From NCBI GenBank assembly GCA_035253825.1, contig DATFBM010000003.1, positions 61,525 through 125,524 of the forward strand: DNA of 64,000 bases, read 5' to 3'. This document shows, one piece after another, positions 17,465 to 26,270 of this stretch (its first letter is position 1; each line of letters opens with the position of its first letter). The notes beneath the pieces are model-generated. The model was not told where the DNA came from. It saw only the letters and a program-made list of their open reading frames with translations, and did not search any database. The position numbers and the translations under genes were made by a program. The stretch comes from JACCTH01 sp035253825 (GTDB lineage Bacteria; Actinomycetota; Acidimicrobiia; Spongiisociales; ZC4RG35).

Positions 17465-18643
17465 GTGCGGGCGACTGATCTGCTGGCTCAGATAGAGACC
17501 ATCGGCCGGGAGCCCACCACCGGCGGTTACCGACGATTCTCCTGGACCGCGGCCGATGCCGAACTACGCCAATGGTTCGCCTCCCAGGCCACCACAAGGG
17601 GACTATCCCTCGAGGTCGACCGCAATGGCAATCTGTGGGCCTACCGAGGCGACCCGGTGCCCGGCGGGGTCGTGGCGGTCGGTAGTCATCTCGATTCGGT
17701 CCCCGACGGCGGCCAGTTCGACGGCCCGCTGGGAATCGCTTCCGCCTTCGCCGCCCTCGACCTCATGGCTGCCCAGGGGGTCTATCCACCAAGGCCGCTG
17801 GCGGTCGTGGGCTTCGTCGAGGAAGAAGGAGCCCGCTTCGGGGTGGCCTGTCTCGGATCCCGACTCGCCACGGGATTGATCGAGCCCGAAAAGGCCGCGG
17901 CACTCAGCGATGGCGAGGATGTCACCTGGGCCGAAGCCATGGATCGGGCCGGGCTCGACGCAGGCTCGATCGGAGTGGACCAACCACGACTCGAGCAGTT
18001 GCGATGTTTTGTCGAGCTTCACGTCGAGCAGGGTCGGGCCCTGGAACCGGCCGGGGCAGCGGTTGGTATCGGCACAGAGATTTGGCCGCACGGCCGCTGG
18101 CGATTCGTATTCGCGGGAGAGGCCAACCACGCCGGCACCACCGCCATGGACGATCGTCAGGATCCGATGCCGATGCTGGCAGAAACCATTCTCCAGGTGA
18201 CAGAGGACGCCCGCCGCCTAGGCGCTCGGGCAACTTTTGGACGCCTCTTGGTCGAACCGAACGGGGTCAATGCGATCCCATCGCTAGTGACGGGCTGGCT
18301 CGACGCTCGCGCCCCCAACCAGGCTTTGTTGGACCAGGTCGTCGGATCTCTTCATTCCCGCGAAGGAATCTCGGTCACCATGCAATCTTCTTCACCGGCC
18401 GTCCACTTCGACCCGGCGCTACGAGCGGGCATGGAAGAGGTCCTTCCCTCTCTCCCTCCGATCCCGACTGCGGCCGGCCACGACGCCGGGATCCTGGCGG
18501 GGGCCGGCGTACCAACCACGATGCTCTTTGTTCGCAACCGCAGTGGGGTCTCCCATTCCCCGAAGGAACATGCAGACCCGGGCGACATCGAGGCTGGAGT
18601 CGAGGCCCTAGCTCGGGTGATCGCTCATCTGGCGGCAACATGA
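17465..18643 (+). CDS. M20-type amidase, allantoate amidohydrolase / N-carbamoyl-amino-acid hydrolase family
   Basis: A 392-residue zinc-dependent amidase of the AllC/HyuC group. Metal and catalytic motifs are VGSHLDSVPDGGQFDGPLG (His, Asp), GFVEEEGARF (Glu-Glu), LHVEQGRALE (His), and a late SHSPKEHADPGDIEAG (His). The lid domain has the family's GEANHAGTTAMDDRQDPM. It overlaps hutF by 4 nt (ATGA) and is first in the pair. HutF makes N-formyl-glutamate, which normally is deformylated by HutG. Because AllC-type enzymes hydrolyse N-carbamoyl or N-formyl-like amides next to a carboxylate, this one may supply that step. That is inference; by sequence alone it could also act on ureido acids. Confidence 0.9.
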   Translation: MRATDLLAQIETIGREPTTGGYRRFSWTAADAELRQWFASQATTRGLSLEVDRNGNLWAYRGDPVPGGVVAVGSHLDSVPDGGQFDGPLGIASAFAALDLMAAQGVYPPRPLAVVGFVEEEGARFGVACLGSRLATGLIEPEKAAALSDGEDVTWAEAMDRAGLDAGSIGVDQPRLEQLRCFVELHVEQGRALEPAGAAVGIGTEIWPHGRWRFVFAGEANHAGTTAMDDRQDPMPMLAETILQVTEDARRLGARATFGRLLVEPNGVNAIPSLVTGWLDARAPNQALLDQVVGSLHSREGISVTMQSSSPAVHFDPALRAGMEEVLPSLPPIPTAAGHDAGILAGAGVPTTMLFVRNRSGVSHSPKEHADPGDIEAGVEALARVIAHLAAT

Positions 18644-19905
18644 CGTCGTTCTGGTGCGAACAAGCATGGATTTCGGGCCAGGCCGTGCCGTCGGTGGCCA
18701 TCGAAGCGAGCACCGACGGGGAGATTGCCGCCGTCGAAGTAGGAGTCGATCCGGGCAATCGCCATCGGTTGGACGGTTTGGTATTCCCCGGGCTGGCCAA
18801 CGCTCACTCCCACGCCTTTCACCGCGCTCTCCGGGGAAGAGCCTCGACTCAGAAGGACTTTTGGGCCTGGCGAGAGGCGATGTACAGGGTCGCCAACGGC
18901 CTCGACCCCGATTCCTACCTCGACTTGGGCACAAAGGTCTATCGGGAGATGGCCCTCGCCGGTTTCACCGCCGTCGGCGAGTTTCACTACCTCCACCACG
19001 GACCCGGCGGAGTGCCTTATTCGAATCCCAACGCCATGGCTGAGGCTCTTAGACATGCGGCGGCGAGGGCCGGGATTCGACTGACGCTCCTCGATACGTG
19101 CTATCTGGCGGGAGGTATCGGAATCGAGCTTTCGCCCACCCAGCAACGTTTCGCCGACGGGTCGGTGGAGGCTTGGAGCCAGCGACGGCAGCTGCTGACA
19201 GAAGACGCCAACACTCGGATCGGAGCCGCGATCCACTCGGTGAGAGCGGTCAAGCCTCCCGATCTGGCTCTAGTCGCGACGGAGGCAGAAGGCCTTCCCC
19301 TCCACGTCCACGTCTCCGAACAGATGGCCGAGAACGAGGCGGCGCAGGCTGCGTTCGGCCTTTCCCCCACCGAACTCCTGGCGCGGGCGGGGGCCTTGGG
19401 CCCACTCAGTACCGCAGTTCACGCCATCCACCTCAGCGCCCAGGACCGCCAAATACTGAGTCGGTCGGGGACAACGGTCTGCGCCTGCCCCACCACCGAG
19501 GCTGATCTCGGCGACGGGATCGGTCCATTCTCGATTCTGGCTCGCTCCGGCGTACCCCTAGCAGTGGGTAGCGATCAGCACGTGCGCATCGACCCCTTCG
19601 AAGAGGTTCGCCGCCTCGAGATGGATCAACGTCTGGCGCTGGGAGATCGCGGCCATTTCAGTGCTGTCGACCTGGTGGAGATCTTGAGCGAGAACGGTTA
19701 CCGATCGATCGGTTGGGGCGAGGGCGGCAAAATCGCGCTCGGAGGCCTCTGTGACTTGGTGGCGGTCCGCACCGACACCATTCGGACCGCGGGGGCCGAC
19801 TTGTCGTCACTGATTTGGTCAGCTGGGCCGGGAGACATATCGGAAGTGGTAGTGAGTGGGAGGACCATTGTCCGTGAGGGGATCCACCTGCTCAACGCTG
19901 ATTGA
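18640..19905 (+). CDS. hutF: Formimidoylglutamate deiminase
   Basis: A 421-residue amidohydrolase matching HutF, which converts N-formimidoyl-L-glutamate to N-formyl-L-glutamate and ammonia in histidine degradation. Visible motifs are LANAHSHAFHRALRG (metal HxH plus family-specific residues), FWAWREAMYRVA, GEFHYLHH, LPLHVHVSEQ, STAVHAIHL and AVGSDQHVRIDPFEE. The ATG at 18640 is used because it overlaps the upstream stop as ATGA; longer readings run through the amidase gene in another frame. hutH, hutU and hutI are not in the window. The 3' end overlaps the convergent acyltransferase gene by 14 nt. Confidence 0.9.
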   Translation: MTSFWCEQAWISGQAVPSVAIEASTDGEIAAVEVGVDPGNRHRLDGLVFPGLANAHSHAFHRALRGRASTQKDFWAWREAMYRVANGLDPDSYLDLGTKVYREMALAGFTAVGEFHYLHHGPGGVPYSNPNAMAEALRHAAARAGIRLTLLDTCYLAGGIGIELSPTQQRFADGSVEAWSQRRQLLTEDANTRIGAAIHSVRAVKPPDLALVATEAEGLPLHVHVSEQMAENEAAQAAFGLSPTELLARAGALGPLSTAVHAIHLSAQDRQILSRSGTTVCACPTTEADLGDGIGPFSILARSGVPLAVGSDQHVRIDPFEEVRRLEMDQRLALGDRGHFSAVDLVEILSENGYRSIGWGEGGKIALGGLCDLVAVRTDTIRTAGADLSSLIWSAGPGDISEVVVSGRTIVREGIHLLNAD

Positions 19906-20986
19906 CCACCACTTCGCGAGCGGTTTGAGACAGGGTGGCGGTCATCGATTCAAGGGGGCCGCGGCCGACAAAGTGCCGCCAGAGCAACCCGAAGGCAATC
20001 GCCACCGAGCCGTGGATCAAGAAGAGGGTCATGCGGTCGTCCCTGCCTGCTCCGGTGGCTAGGGCCGCCACGTGGATGGTGTAGATCGAAAAGGTCATCG
20101 CTCCTGCCGCCGCGATCCAGTGGACCAAGCCAGCGATCAAAAGACACGCACCGATCACCAACAAAGATGTCCCGAGGGTGTGGGCCAGGTCGAAAGGAGT
20201 AGCGGAATGAGGCGTGGAAACCGCTAGGTACCACCACGTGGTGGTCGGGGTGACGCCGAAGAACTGGATAGGCAGCTCATCGACGAACCTCGAACCTCCC
20301 AGCGGTCCGAGCAGCAAAGCCGAGCCGGCTTTGGCGGCCACCGCTAAAGCCCCTCCGACGAAGAAGATCTTCAGGGCATTCGCCTTCATGTTGAGGCGGC
20401 CGAGGCCCATTCCCATCCATAAGAACGCCATCCACGAGAACAAGGGGTAGTAGCCGGTGAAGAAAATCTCTCGAAGCATCAGAACCGGCTGGGCGAGCAT
20501 GTCGAAGTCGGGCACGCTCAGTCCCGGCTCTGGCAGTCGCATCCTGAGGAGATGACTGAGGACCGGGCCGGCCACGACCCATAACGAGGCCATCCATAGG
20601 AGGGGCTTAGCCCTGAGGCCGAGAAAGACTGACGCGAGCAGGAAGAGGAATCCGTAATTGACCAGAATCACCGCCACCCCGGATTGGAGCTCGCCCAGGA
20701 ACAGGCCGATCAGACCGATCACAGCCGCCCTGACCACGAGGGCCGTGGCCGCAGCCGCCAGCGCCTCCCCCTTGGGGGGCTCGGCGCGTCCATAGGCCAA
20801 AGCCAGTCCCACCCCGGCCAGAACCGCGAACAGCGCCGACGAGCGGCCCGAGGCGATGAGGTAGGCCGTCGAGATGGTGTTGTCGGGATCGCGGGCAGGA
20901 AGGATGTGAACGGCCATCATCCCGATCAGAGCCAGGCCTCGAGCGGCGTCGACGCCGACTAGGCGTTCGCGCTTTTCAGAGGTCAC
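19892..20986 (-). CDS. Multi-spanning membrane protein, HGSNAT/DUF1624-DUF418-type acyltransferase-like
   Basis: A 364-residue polytopic membrane protein of about ten helices. It opens with ERLVGVDAARGLALIGMMAVHILP, the hallmark of the heparan-alpha-glucosaminide N-acetyltransferase-like / DUF418 group, which carries a conserved R..D..RG..L.G...H pattern. Family members are thought to move acyl groups across membranes, but few are characterised. Later segments FSIYTIHVAAL and LLWRHFVGRGPLE fit the family's C-terminal end. The GTG start at 20986 lies 21 nt after the stop of the LuxR-type regulator on the same strand and has no -10 of its own, so the two are probably co-transcribed. Confidence 0.75.
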   Translation of the reverse strand: MTSEKRERLVGVDAARGLALIGMMAVHILPARDPDNTISTAYLIASGRSSALFAVLAGVGLALAYGRAEPPKGEALAAAATALVVRAAVIGLIGLFLGELQSGVAVILVNYGFLFLLASVFLGLRAKPLLWMASLWVVAGPVLSHLLRMRLPEPGLSVPDFDMLAQPVLMLREIFFTGYYPLFSWMAFLWMGMGLGRLNMKANALKIFFVGGALAVAAKAGSALLLGPLGGSRFVDELPIQFFGVTPTTTWWYLAVSTPHSATPFDLAHTLGTSLLVIGACLLIAGLVHWIAAAGAMTFSIYTIHVAALATGAGRDDRMTLFLIHGSVAIAFGLLWRHFVGRGPLESMTATLSQTAREVVVNQR

Positions 20987-21007
20987 CAGGTGGCAAACCT
21001 GCAGCGG

Positions 21008-23728
21008 TTAATTGATTTCGAAGGGGTCCGCCCAGCTCCGCGCCTCGTTGCCCAACGCATTGGCGAGTTCGGTCCGAGAGCGGACGCCGAGCTTGCGATA
21101 GACATTGCCAAGGTGGTACTCGATCGTCTTGTGGTTGACGAACAGAGTCGCCGCGGCCTCCCTGTTAGTTGCCCCGCCGGCGACGATTTTCGCCACCTGC
21201 CGTTCCTGCCGGGTAAGGCTTGCCACGGTGCGAGGTTGTTGAAGGGTTTCTCCACTCAGCTGCAGTTCGGACCGAGTGCGCTCGATCCAGAAGGCTGCCC
21301 CTAGTCCTTCGAAAATCTCGAGGGCCCGACGGAGGTGACGCCGGGCTTCGTCCCGTTTCTTCGCCCGACGCAGGCGTTCACCGTAGGCCAACTCGGTACG
21401 GGCCAGGTCGAAAGGCGTCGGCAAGGTCTCGTGAATCGCCAGGGCACTCTCGAATGGATCCCGAAAGTCCTCCTCCTCCGAGGCGAGTCCGATCGCTCGG
21501 TGACCCACCGCCATGGCCGATCTCCTGCCCAACGCCTCCCCGCGGGCGGTTAAGGATTTGGCAATCAGCAGCGCTTGGGCCTTGTCGCCCAGTCGGGCCA
21601 AGGAATCGACCAGGTCGCCGTCCACTGGGAACAACCAGGGCTCGGCGGTACCGCCCAATTCGAAAAGGTTGCGACTCTCTTCAAGGTGTTCGGATGCCGC
21701 TTGATAATTGCCGAGGCCCACTTCGAGGAAGCCCAACGCCCCCTTGGCGTTCGCCGTCGCCGCCCTCAGGCCCGACCGGACATCGCTGTCGAGGGCTGAG
21801 CGGGCGTGGGCTCGGGATGACTCCTCATCGCCGAAGGCGGCTTCGATCCGAGCAAGCAATGACGAAGCGAACGCCTTTTCGGTTGGCTGGAGGAGCTCAT
21901 CAAAGAGCCCCAACGCTTCTTCGGCATGGAGTCGGGCATTGTCCCAACTTCCTGTTCGAAACTCGAGCTCGGCCAGTGGCAAGAGCGCCTGCGGGAGGTA
22001 GGCGAGGAACCCGCCACTGCGCTGGATTTCGACCGAGCGTTTGATAAAGGCATTGGCTAGCTCGTACTCCTCCAACCAGACCAGGGGCCAACCGATGCCG
22101 AGGCTGTGGATGTGTCCGTAAGGTGAAGCAATCGCTGCCTTCGCGGCCGCCCGGGCGCTATTCCTGGCTTCTGGGTGACCGGCCATGGTCTGGGCCATGG
22201 CGATGGCGGCATGATGCACCACATCGCGTTCGCCTTCGGGAACCAGGGCGAGCGCCTGCTCGACTTCGATCAACGCTTCTGAGGCCTCGAGCCGCTGCAC
22301 TCTGAACTTGGAAGCGAGGAGCAGCATCGTTGCGGCGCGGATGGGGTCGGCTTCAGCAGTTCGGCTGGCTTCCAAGCGCAACGTGGCATACGCCCCGGCG
22401 GCATCGCCGCTGCGCATCCTGATATCTGCTTCCAAGATGATGAGGGCGGGATCGGCTGACGATTGCCTCCCGGCCCGCGTCTCGTTGATCAATGAGATGG
22501 TGAGGCCCATATCCCCGGCGCGATGAGCGGCCCGAGCAGCCGCGCTCAGCCTGCGCTGGCGCTCGCCTGGTTCGGCGCTGAGGGAGGCCGCCTTGCGAAG
22601 GGCACCAGCGGCCGCGGCGGCGGCGCCGCGCGCCGAAGCTCGCTTCGCAACCGCTTCCAGGGCGGCAGCGGCCTTCTCGTCTCGCCCCGACGCAGCGGCC
22701 GCGAGATGCCAGGCACGACGATCCGGATCGCTTGTGCTGATAGCCAGCGCTCGGTGGACGCGTCGGACATCGGCGGGATCCGCCCGGTGCCGCGCCACGG
22801 ATAGCAGGAGAGGGTGCCTGAACCTCAACGTCGAACCCTCCTCGACGATGAGTTTGGATTCAAAGGCTTCGTCGAGGTCGGAGAAGGCAAGACCGAGTTC
22901 TTTCCATGCTGGGCTAAGAGCTTCAATCTCGGCGGTTTCCTCCTCCGCCACACACAGCAAGGCCAAGCTGCATCGTTCGGAGAGCCGTTCGAGATGGCTT
23001 CCGAAGGCTCGTTGGAGAGAGGCGGTCACGGAGATCGGGGCCGCGAAGTCACCGCCTTGGTCATCAAGGACTCGGGGCAGCTCAACCAGGGCCAAAGGGT
23101 TGCCTGCGGCGAGATCCAGAATCCGACGAACGGCCTGCGAACCCAGCTCGGCACCGACGAGGGCCGCAGCCGAGCGTTCGGACAGCGGACCAAGATGGAG
23201 CACCTCCCCGCCGTGATCGCTTGGTATGGGCCCCCGACTGCTGACAACGATTCCAACTCCGACCGACTCACTCCGGCGTGCAATGAAGTCGACCACGTCC
23301 CTCGTGGCGCTATCCAGCCACTGGTAGTCATCGATCAAGACCAGAAGGGGCTCGTCGGCCACGAAGTCCCCAAGCAATCGAAGCGTGGCTGCATTGATCG
23401 CCAGCCGATCCCCCGAGCCAGCGTCGCTCATGGCGAGGGCTACCCGCAGCGCTCGCTTCTGCGGCCCCGGTAGTGAATCAATCCTGCCCTCGAGAGGACG
23501 GAGAAGGTCGGAGAGAACCACGAAGGGCAGGTCCGATTCGGACTCCCGCCCCTCCACCTGGTACGCCGTCAGTCCGTAGTCAGGGGCAGTGATCGCCGCC
23601 CAGTTGAGGAGCGTGGTCTTACCCATCCCGGGATCTCCCACAACCGCCAGCGTCCCGCCCTCGCCAGACCGGCTGCGACCGAGGAGGGAACGAAGCTTTT
23701 CTTGCTCCAGCTCCCGTCCCAGGATCAC
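21008..23728 (-). CDS. Large ATP-binding LuxR-family transcriptional regulator (LAL type)
   Basis: A 906-residue regulator. The N-terminus has an AAA/STAND-type ATPase with Walker A VVGDPGMGKTT (about residues 30-40) and Walker B LLVLIDDYQWLD. The central 500 residues are alpha-helical, Ala/Leu/Glu-rich and TPR-like. The C-terminus is a LuxR helix-turn-helix: LTRQERQVAKIVAGGATNRE, then HKTIEYHLGNVYRKLGVRSR. Such LAL proteins (MalT/AfsK-like architecture) bind an inducer through the helical part and activate nearby operons. A perfect TATAAT box lies 6 nt before GTG 23728, so its mRNA should be leaderless. Candidate targets are the acyltransferase downstream and the ATP-grasp/GlgA cluster upstream. 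Confidence 0.9.
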   Translation of the reverse strand: MILGRELEQEKLRSLLGRSRSGEGGTLAVVGDPGMGKTTLLNWAAITAPDYGLTAYQVEGRESESDLPFVVLSDLLRPLEGRIDSLPGPQKRALRVALAMSDAGSGDRLAINAATLRLLGDFVADEPLLVLIDDYQWLDSATRDVVDFIARRSESVGVGIVVSSRGPIPSDHGGEVLHLGPLSERSAAALVGAELGSQAVRRILDLAAGNPLALVELPRVLDDQGGDFAAPISVTASLQRAFGSHLERLSERCSLALLCVAEEETAEIEALSPAWKELGLAFSDLDEAFESKLIVEEGSTLRFRHPLLLSVARHRADPADVRRVHRALAISTSDPDRRAWHLAAAASGRDEKAAAALEAVAKRASARGAAAAAAGALRKAASLSAEPGERQRRLSAAARAAHRAGDMGLTISLINETRAGRQSSADPALIILEADIRMRSGDAAGAYATLRLEASRTAEADPIRAATMLLLASKFRVQRLEASEALIEVEQALALVPEGERDVVHHAAIAMAQTMAGHPEARNSARAAAKAAIASPYGHIHSLGIGWPLVWLEEYELANAFIKRSVEIQRSGGFLAYLPQALLPLAELEFRTGSWDNARLHAEEALGLFDELLQPTEKAFASSLLARIEAAFGDEESSRAHARSALDSDVRSGLRAATANAKGALGFLEVGLGNYQAASEHLEESRNLFELGGTAEPWLFPVDGDLVDSLARLGDKAQALLIAKSLTARGEALGRRSAMAVGHRAIGLASEEEDFRDPFESALAIHETLPTPFDLARTELAYGERLRRAKKRDEARRHLRRALEIFEGLGAAFWIERTRSELQLSGETLQQPRTVASLTRQERQVAKIVAGGATNREAAATLFVNHKTIEYHLGNVYRKLGVRSRTELANALGNEARSWADPFEIN

Positions 23729-23734
23729 GACGAA

Positions 23735-23740
23735 ATTATA
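23735..23740 (-). promoter_or_regulatory. Leaderless -10 element (TATAAT) of the LuxR gene
   Basis: A perfect TATAAT on the minus strand stands out in GC-rich sequence, 6 nt before GTG 23728. The transcript is predicted to start at the start codon. The 48 nt back to the ATP-grasp gene stop hold nothing else recognisable. Confidence 0.6.
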
Positions 23741-23776
23741 TGGACCCGCCCCCGGGCCAAGACCCCGTCACCCGGC

Positions 23777-24991
23777 CTATCCGGCGATGATCTGGAGCTC
23801 GGTGCCGATTCGATCAGCCATTTCGGCACAGGTCTGTAGATCGGGATGGCGAACGACGACCATGCCGTCGCCCACCAGCTGCTGCTTCCAGTTGCGTCGC
23901 AAGGCCCCGATGGGGTTGAGTTCAACCGCCGCCACCCAAGGGTCGAGTTCCGCCAGGAGGCGATCCAGGCCCTCATACCGGAGGATTCTGCCCTGGCCGA
24001 TCGCCCGCTTGAAGACGGTGGCAGCGTTGAACTTTCGCTCGACCGGCTGGGAGATCCTCCCGTGCACCGCCGCCTCCGCCCAGAACCTAAACAGATCGAT
24101 GTCGGATGCGAAGTTCATCGCATCGACCGTTCTCCCTCCCGGCGGCCTGGCTCCGATCTCGCCGAAGACCGCCTCGCCATCGGGCCTCAAATACCACTCC
24201 ATGTGGGTGAATCCGTCCCGGAAGCTCATTGCTTTCAGGACTTGGTGGCCCATCTCCTTCCCTGCCGCCAAGTAGGGGACGTCAGGATCTCGGAGCGCGA
24301 CGGTCTGTTGACTCACCCATTCGTGGGTTTTGCCGATCAATGGCCGCGGTCGGTACCAGCACATGTTGTAGAAGAGCACCCGACCCTCTGAGCAGATGGT
24401 GTCGAAGGTGAACTCTTCCCCATCGACAAACTCCTCCACACTCACCTCTTCGACATGGCGGAGTTTGGGGAGGATCTTCTCGAGTTGCGCTCGATCGTTG
24501 ACGCGGAAGGTGTCAGCCGAACCGGCGCCGGCTATCGGCTTGATGATGGCCGGGTAACCAATTTGATCGATAGCCTTCCAAACGTCATCTATCGACTTGG
24601 CGGAGTAATGATGCGGCGTCCGGATGCCCGCCGCATCCAGCACTTGCTTCATCGCCTCCTTGTCGCGAAACGGAACCGTTTCCACCTGGCTCATGCCGGG
24701 CACTCGCAACAGCTCTCGAATCTGGGCAGCGAGGATCATCAGCGGCTCCCATAGCGATTCGATCCGTTCGATTTTCACTCGATCTCCGATGGCGGCAGCA
24801 GTCTCGAGCACCGACTCCGGTCGGGAAAAGCTCACCTGGTAATAGGCCGCCAGGGCCCGGCGAGCCTTCTCGGGGACGTTGTGCTCAGGTTGATCGCCGA
24901 GCCCGATGACATTGGCCCCGACCTCGGCCAAGCCGCGCACAAAGTCGGTCATTTCCGTGGGAAATCCCGGCGATAGAAACAAAACGTTCAT
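23777..24991 (-). CDS. ATP-grasp ligase A
   Basis: A 404-residue ATP-grasp protein. The N-terminal pre-ATP-grasp domain begins MNVLFLSPGFPTEMTDFVRG. The ATP-binding part shows RDKEAMKQVLDAAGI, the lysine in YPAIIKPIAGAGSADTF, the adenine-contact EEFVDGEEFTFDTI, and the metal site FTHMEWYLRPDG...FGEIGARPPGG. These enzymes join a carboxylate to an amine, thiol or other nucleophile via an acyl-phosphate. No biotin-carboxylase, PurK or D-Ala-D-Ala specific signature is visible, so substrates are unknown. It overlaps the upstream ligase B gene by 4 nt (ATGA). It is the same general kind as B and C but far from identical, so the three probably have separate roles. Confidence 0.88.
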   Translation of the reverse strand: MNVLFLSPGFPTEMTDFVRGLAEVGANVIGLGDQPEHNVPEKARRALAAYYQVSFSRPESVLETAAAIGDRVKIERIESLWEPLMILAAQIRELLRVPGMSQVETVPFRDKEAMKQVLDAAGIRTPHHYSAKSIDDVWKAIDQIGYPAIIKPIAGAGSADTFRVNDRAQLEKILPKLRHVEEVSVEEFVDGEEFTFDTICSEGRVLFYNMCWYRPRPLIGKTHEWVSQQTVALRDPDVPYLAAGKEMGHQVLKAMSFRDGFTHMEWYLRPDGEAVFGEIGARPPGGRTVDAMNFASDIDLFRFWAEAAVHGRISQPVERKFNAATVFKRAIGQGRILRYEGLDRLLAELDPWVAAVELNPIGALRRNWKQQLVGDGMVVVRHPDLQTCAEMADRIGTELQIIAG

Positions 24992-26208
24992 CGCAGCTCC
25001 ACCTTGACGTTGCTGACGATTGCCGCGATGGCCTCTTCCACCCGCCTGGTTTCGGGATGTCGCACAATCACAAAACCCTCGCCCTCATAGTGACCGCTCG
25101 GGGTTTGTCCCTCTTTCGGAAGCTGCACTTCGACCACCGTTCCCGCTGCCACTGCTTGGGCTCGGTCGAGCCCGGTAATCCCGACCACCCGCCCTTGGCC
25201 CTGACCCCGCAAATACGCTGCCCCGACCGCGAACTTACGAGCAGGCGGGTCGAACTCCTCATATGTCATCAGCCGTCCCCACGCCTCATAGAGATCAAAG
25301 TCGTGAGCGTATGAGATCAAGGTCGAGAACTGAGCACCCGGGGGACGAACCGCGGCTTCCGAAATTGCAATCGAACCATCTGGCCGCCGAAACCACTCCA
25401 TGTGGACCAGACCGGTCTCGAGGCCAAGGGTTGCTATTGCCCGCGGCCCGGCTTGACGGATCGCCTCGTACTCAGGCCCTGAGATGTCCTGGGGAAGGAT
25501 GACCGCCCACTGAATCCAGGGGTTCTCCATCACCTGAAGCGGGGTGGGGTAATAGCGGGTGATGTTCCACCAAACCGCTCGTCCTTTGACAAAGACGCAA
25601 TCGAAGGCGTGCTCTTCGCCGATGACAAACTCCTCCAGCAAGGTCGGCTGTTTTTCGTCGGGCGCTGACCATTGCAGCCAATCCTCGACCTGTTGGGAAT
25701 CGTTGAGACGAAAGGTGTTGCGGGTGCCCGATCCTGCCGGAGGTTTCGCCACCACCGGCAGCCCGATCTCGGAGATGAAGCGGCGGGCTTCGTCCGTTGA
25801 GCCCACTAGACGGTGACGTGCTGATGGGATTCCGTTCCGCGCCATCACACTCTTCATCCGGTCTTTGTCACGGAAGTTGCGGGCGGTCTCGACACCGATT
25901 CCAGGAATGCCGAGCTGTTCGCGCACCACTGCCAGCGGAACCTGCAGTTCCTCAAGCGGGCCCATCAGCCGGTCGACGCCACCCATGTCGCGACCGATGG
26001 CTGCAACCGCTCCCACGAGATGAGCGGTGTCGAGAGCGTTGTCGACCCTGAGGTGCGACGTCAGGCGATTGCTGACCTCGGCCCCGAGTTTCTCCCGCGG
26101 GTCGTGGCTTATCAGGCCAAGACGGACGCCAGGGGTGCGGGCAACGGCATCTATGAAGCGGGCGGTGGTAGGAAGAAAGTAGGGCGCTACGAAAACGACA
26201 TCGGGCAC
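24988..26208 (-). CDS. ATP-grasp ligase B
   Basis: A 406-residue ATP-grasp protein starting at GTG 26208 (PDVVFVAPYFLPTTARFIDA). This start is supported by the leaderless -10 TACCGT 6 nt upstream and by length agreement with A (404) and C (406). An upstream extension would run into glgA on the other strand. Motifs are FRDKDRMKSVMARNGIP, LPVVAKPPAGSGTRNTFRL, LEEFVIGEEHAFDCVF, and LVHMEWFRRPDGSIAISEAA followed by VRPPGAQ. The metal-site segment differs from A and C (SEAAVRPPG instead of EIG.RPPG). It heads the minus-strand A/B pair, divergent from glgA with 62 nt between starts. Confidence 0.87.
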   Translation of the reverse strand: MPDVVFVAPYFLPTTARFIDAVARTPGVRLGLISHDPREKLGAEVSNRLTSHLRVDNALDTAHLVGAVAAIGRDMGGVDRLMGPLEELQVPLAVVREQLGIPGIGVETARNFRDKDRMKSVMARNGIPSARHRLVGSTDEARRFISEIGLPVVAKPPAGSGTRNTFRLNDSQQVEDWLQWSAPDEKQPTLLEEFVIGEEHAFDCVFVKGRAVWWNITRYYPTPLQVMENPWIQWAVILPQDISGPEYEAIRQAGPRAIATLGLETGLVHMEWFRRPDGSIAISEAAVRPPGAQFSTLISYAHDFDLYEAWGRLMTYEEFDPPARKFAVGAAYLRGQGQGRVVGITGLDRAQAVAAGTVVEVQLPKEGQTPSGHYEGEGFVIVRHPETRRVEEAIAAIVSNVKVELR

Positions 26209-26214
26209 CAGAAA

Positions 26215-26220
26215 ACGGTA
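26215..26220 (-). promoter_or_regulatory. Leaderless -10 element (TACCGT) of ATP-grasp B/A operon
   Basis: TACCGT on the minus strand is 6 nt from GTG 26208, the spacing seen at other genes of this window. On the plus strand CAGAAT (26259-26264) is at the same distance from GTG 26271 of glgA, but is a weaker match. Confidence 0.5.
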
Positions 26221-26270
26221 GTGGGCACCGACCTGGCCCCGCCGGACGAAGGGCGTGACAGAATCGACTC

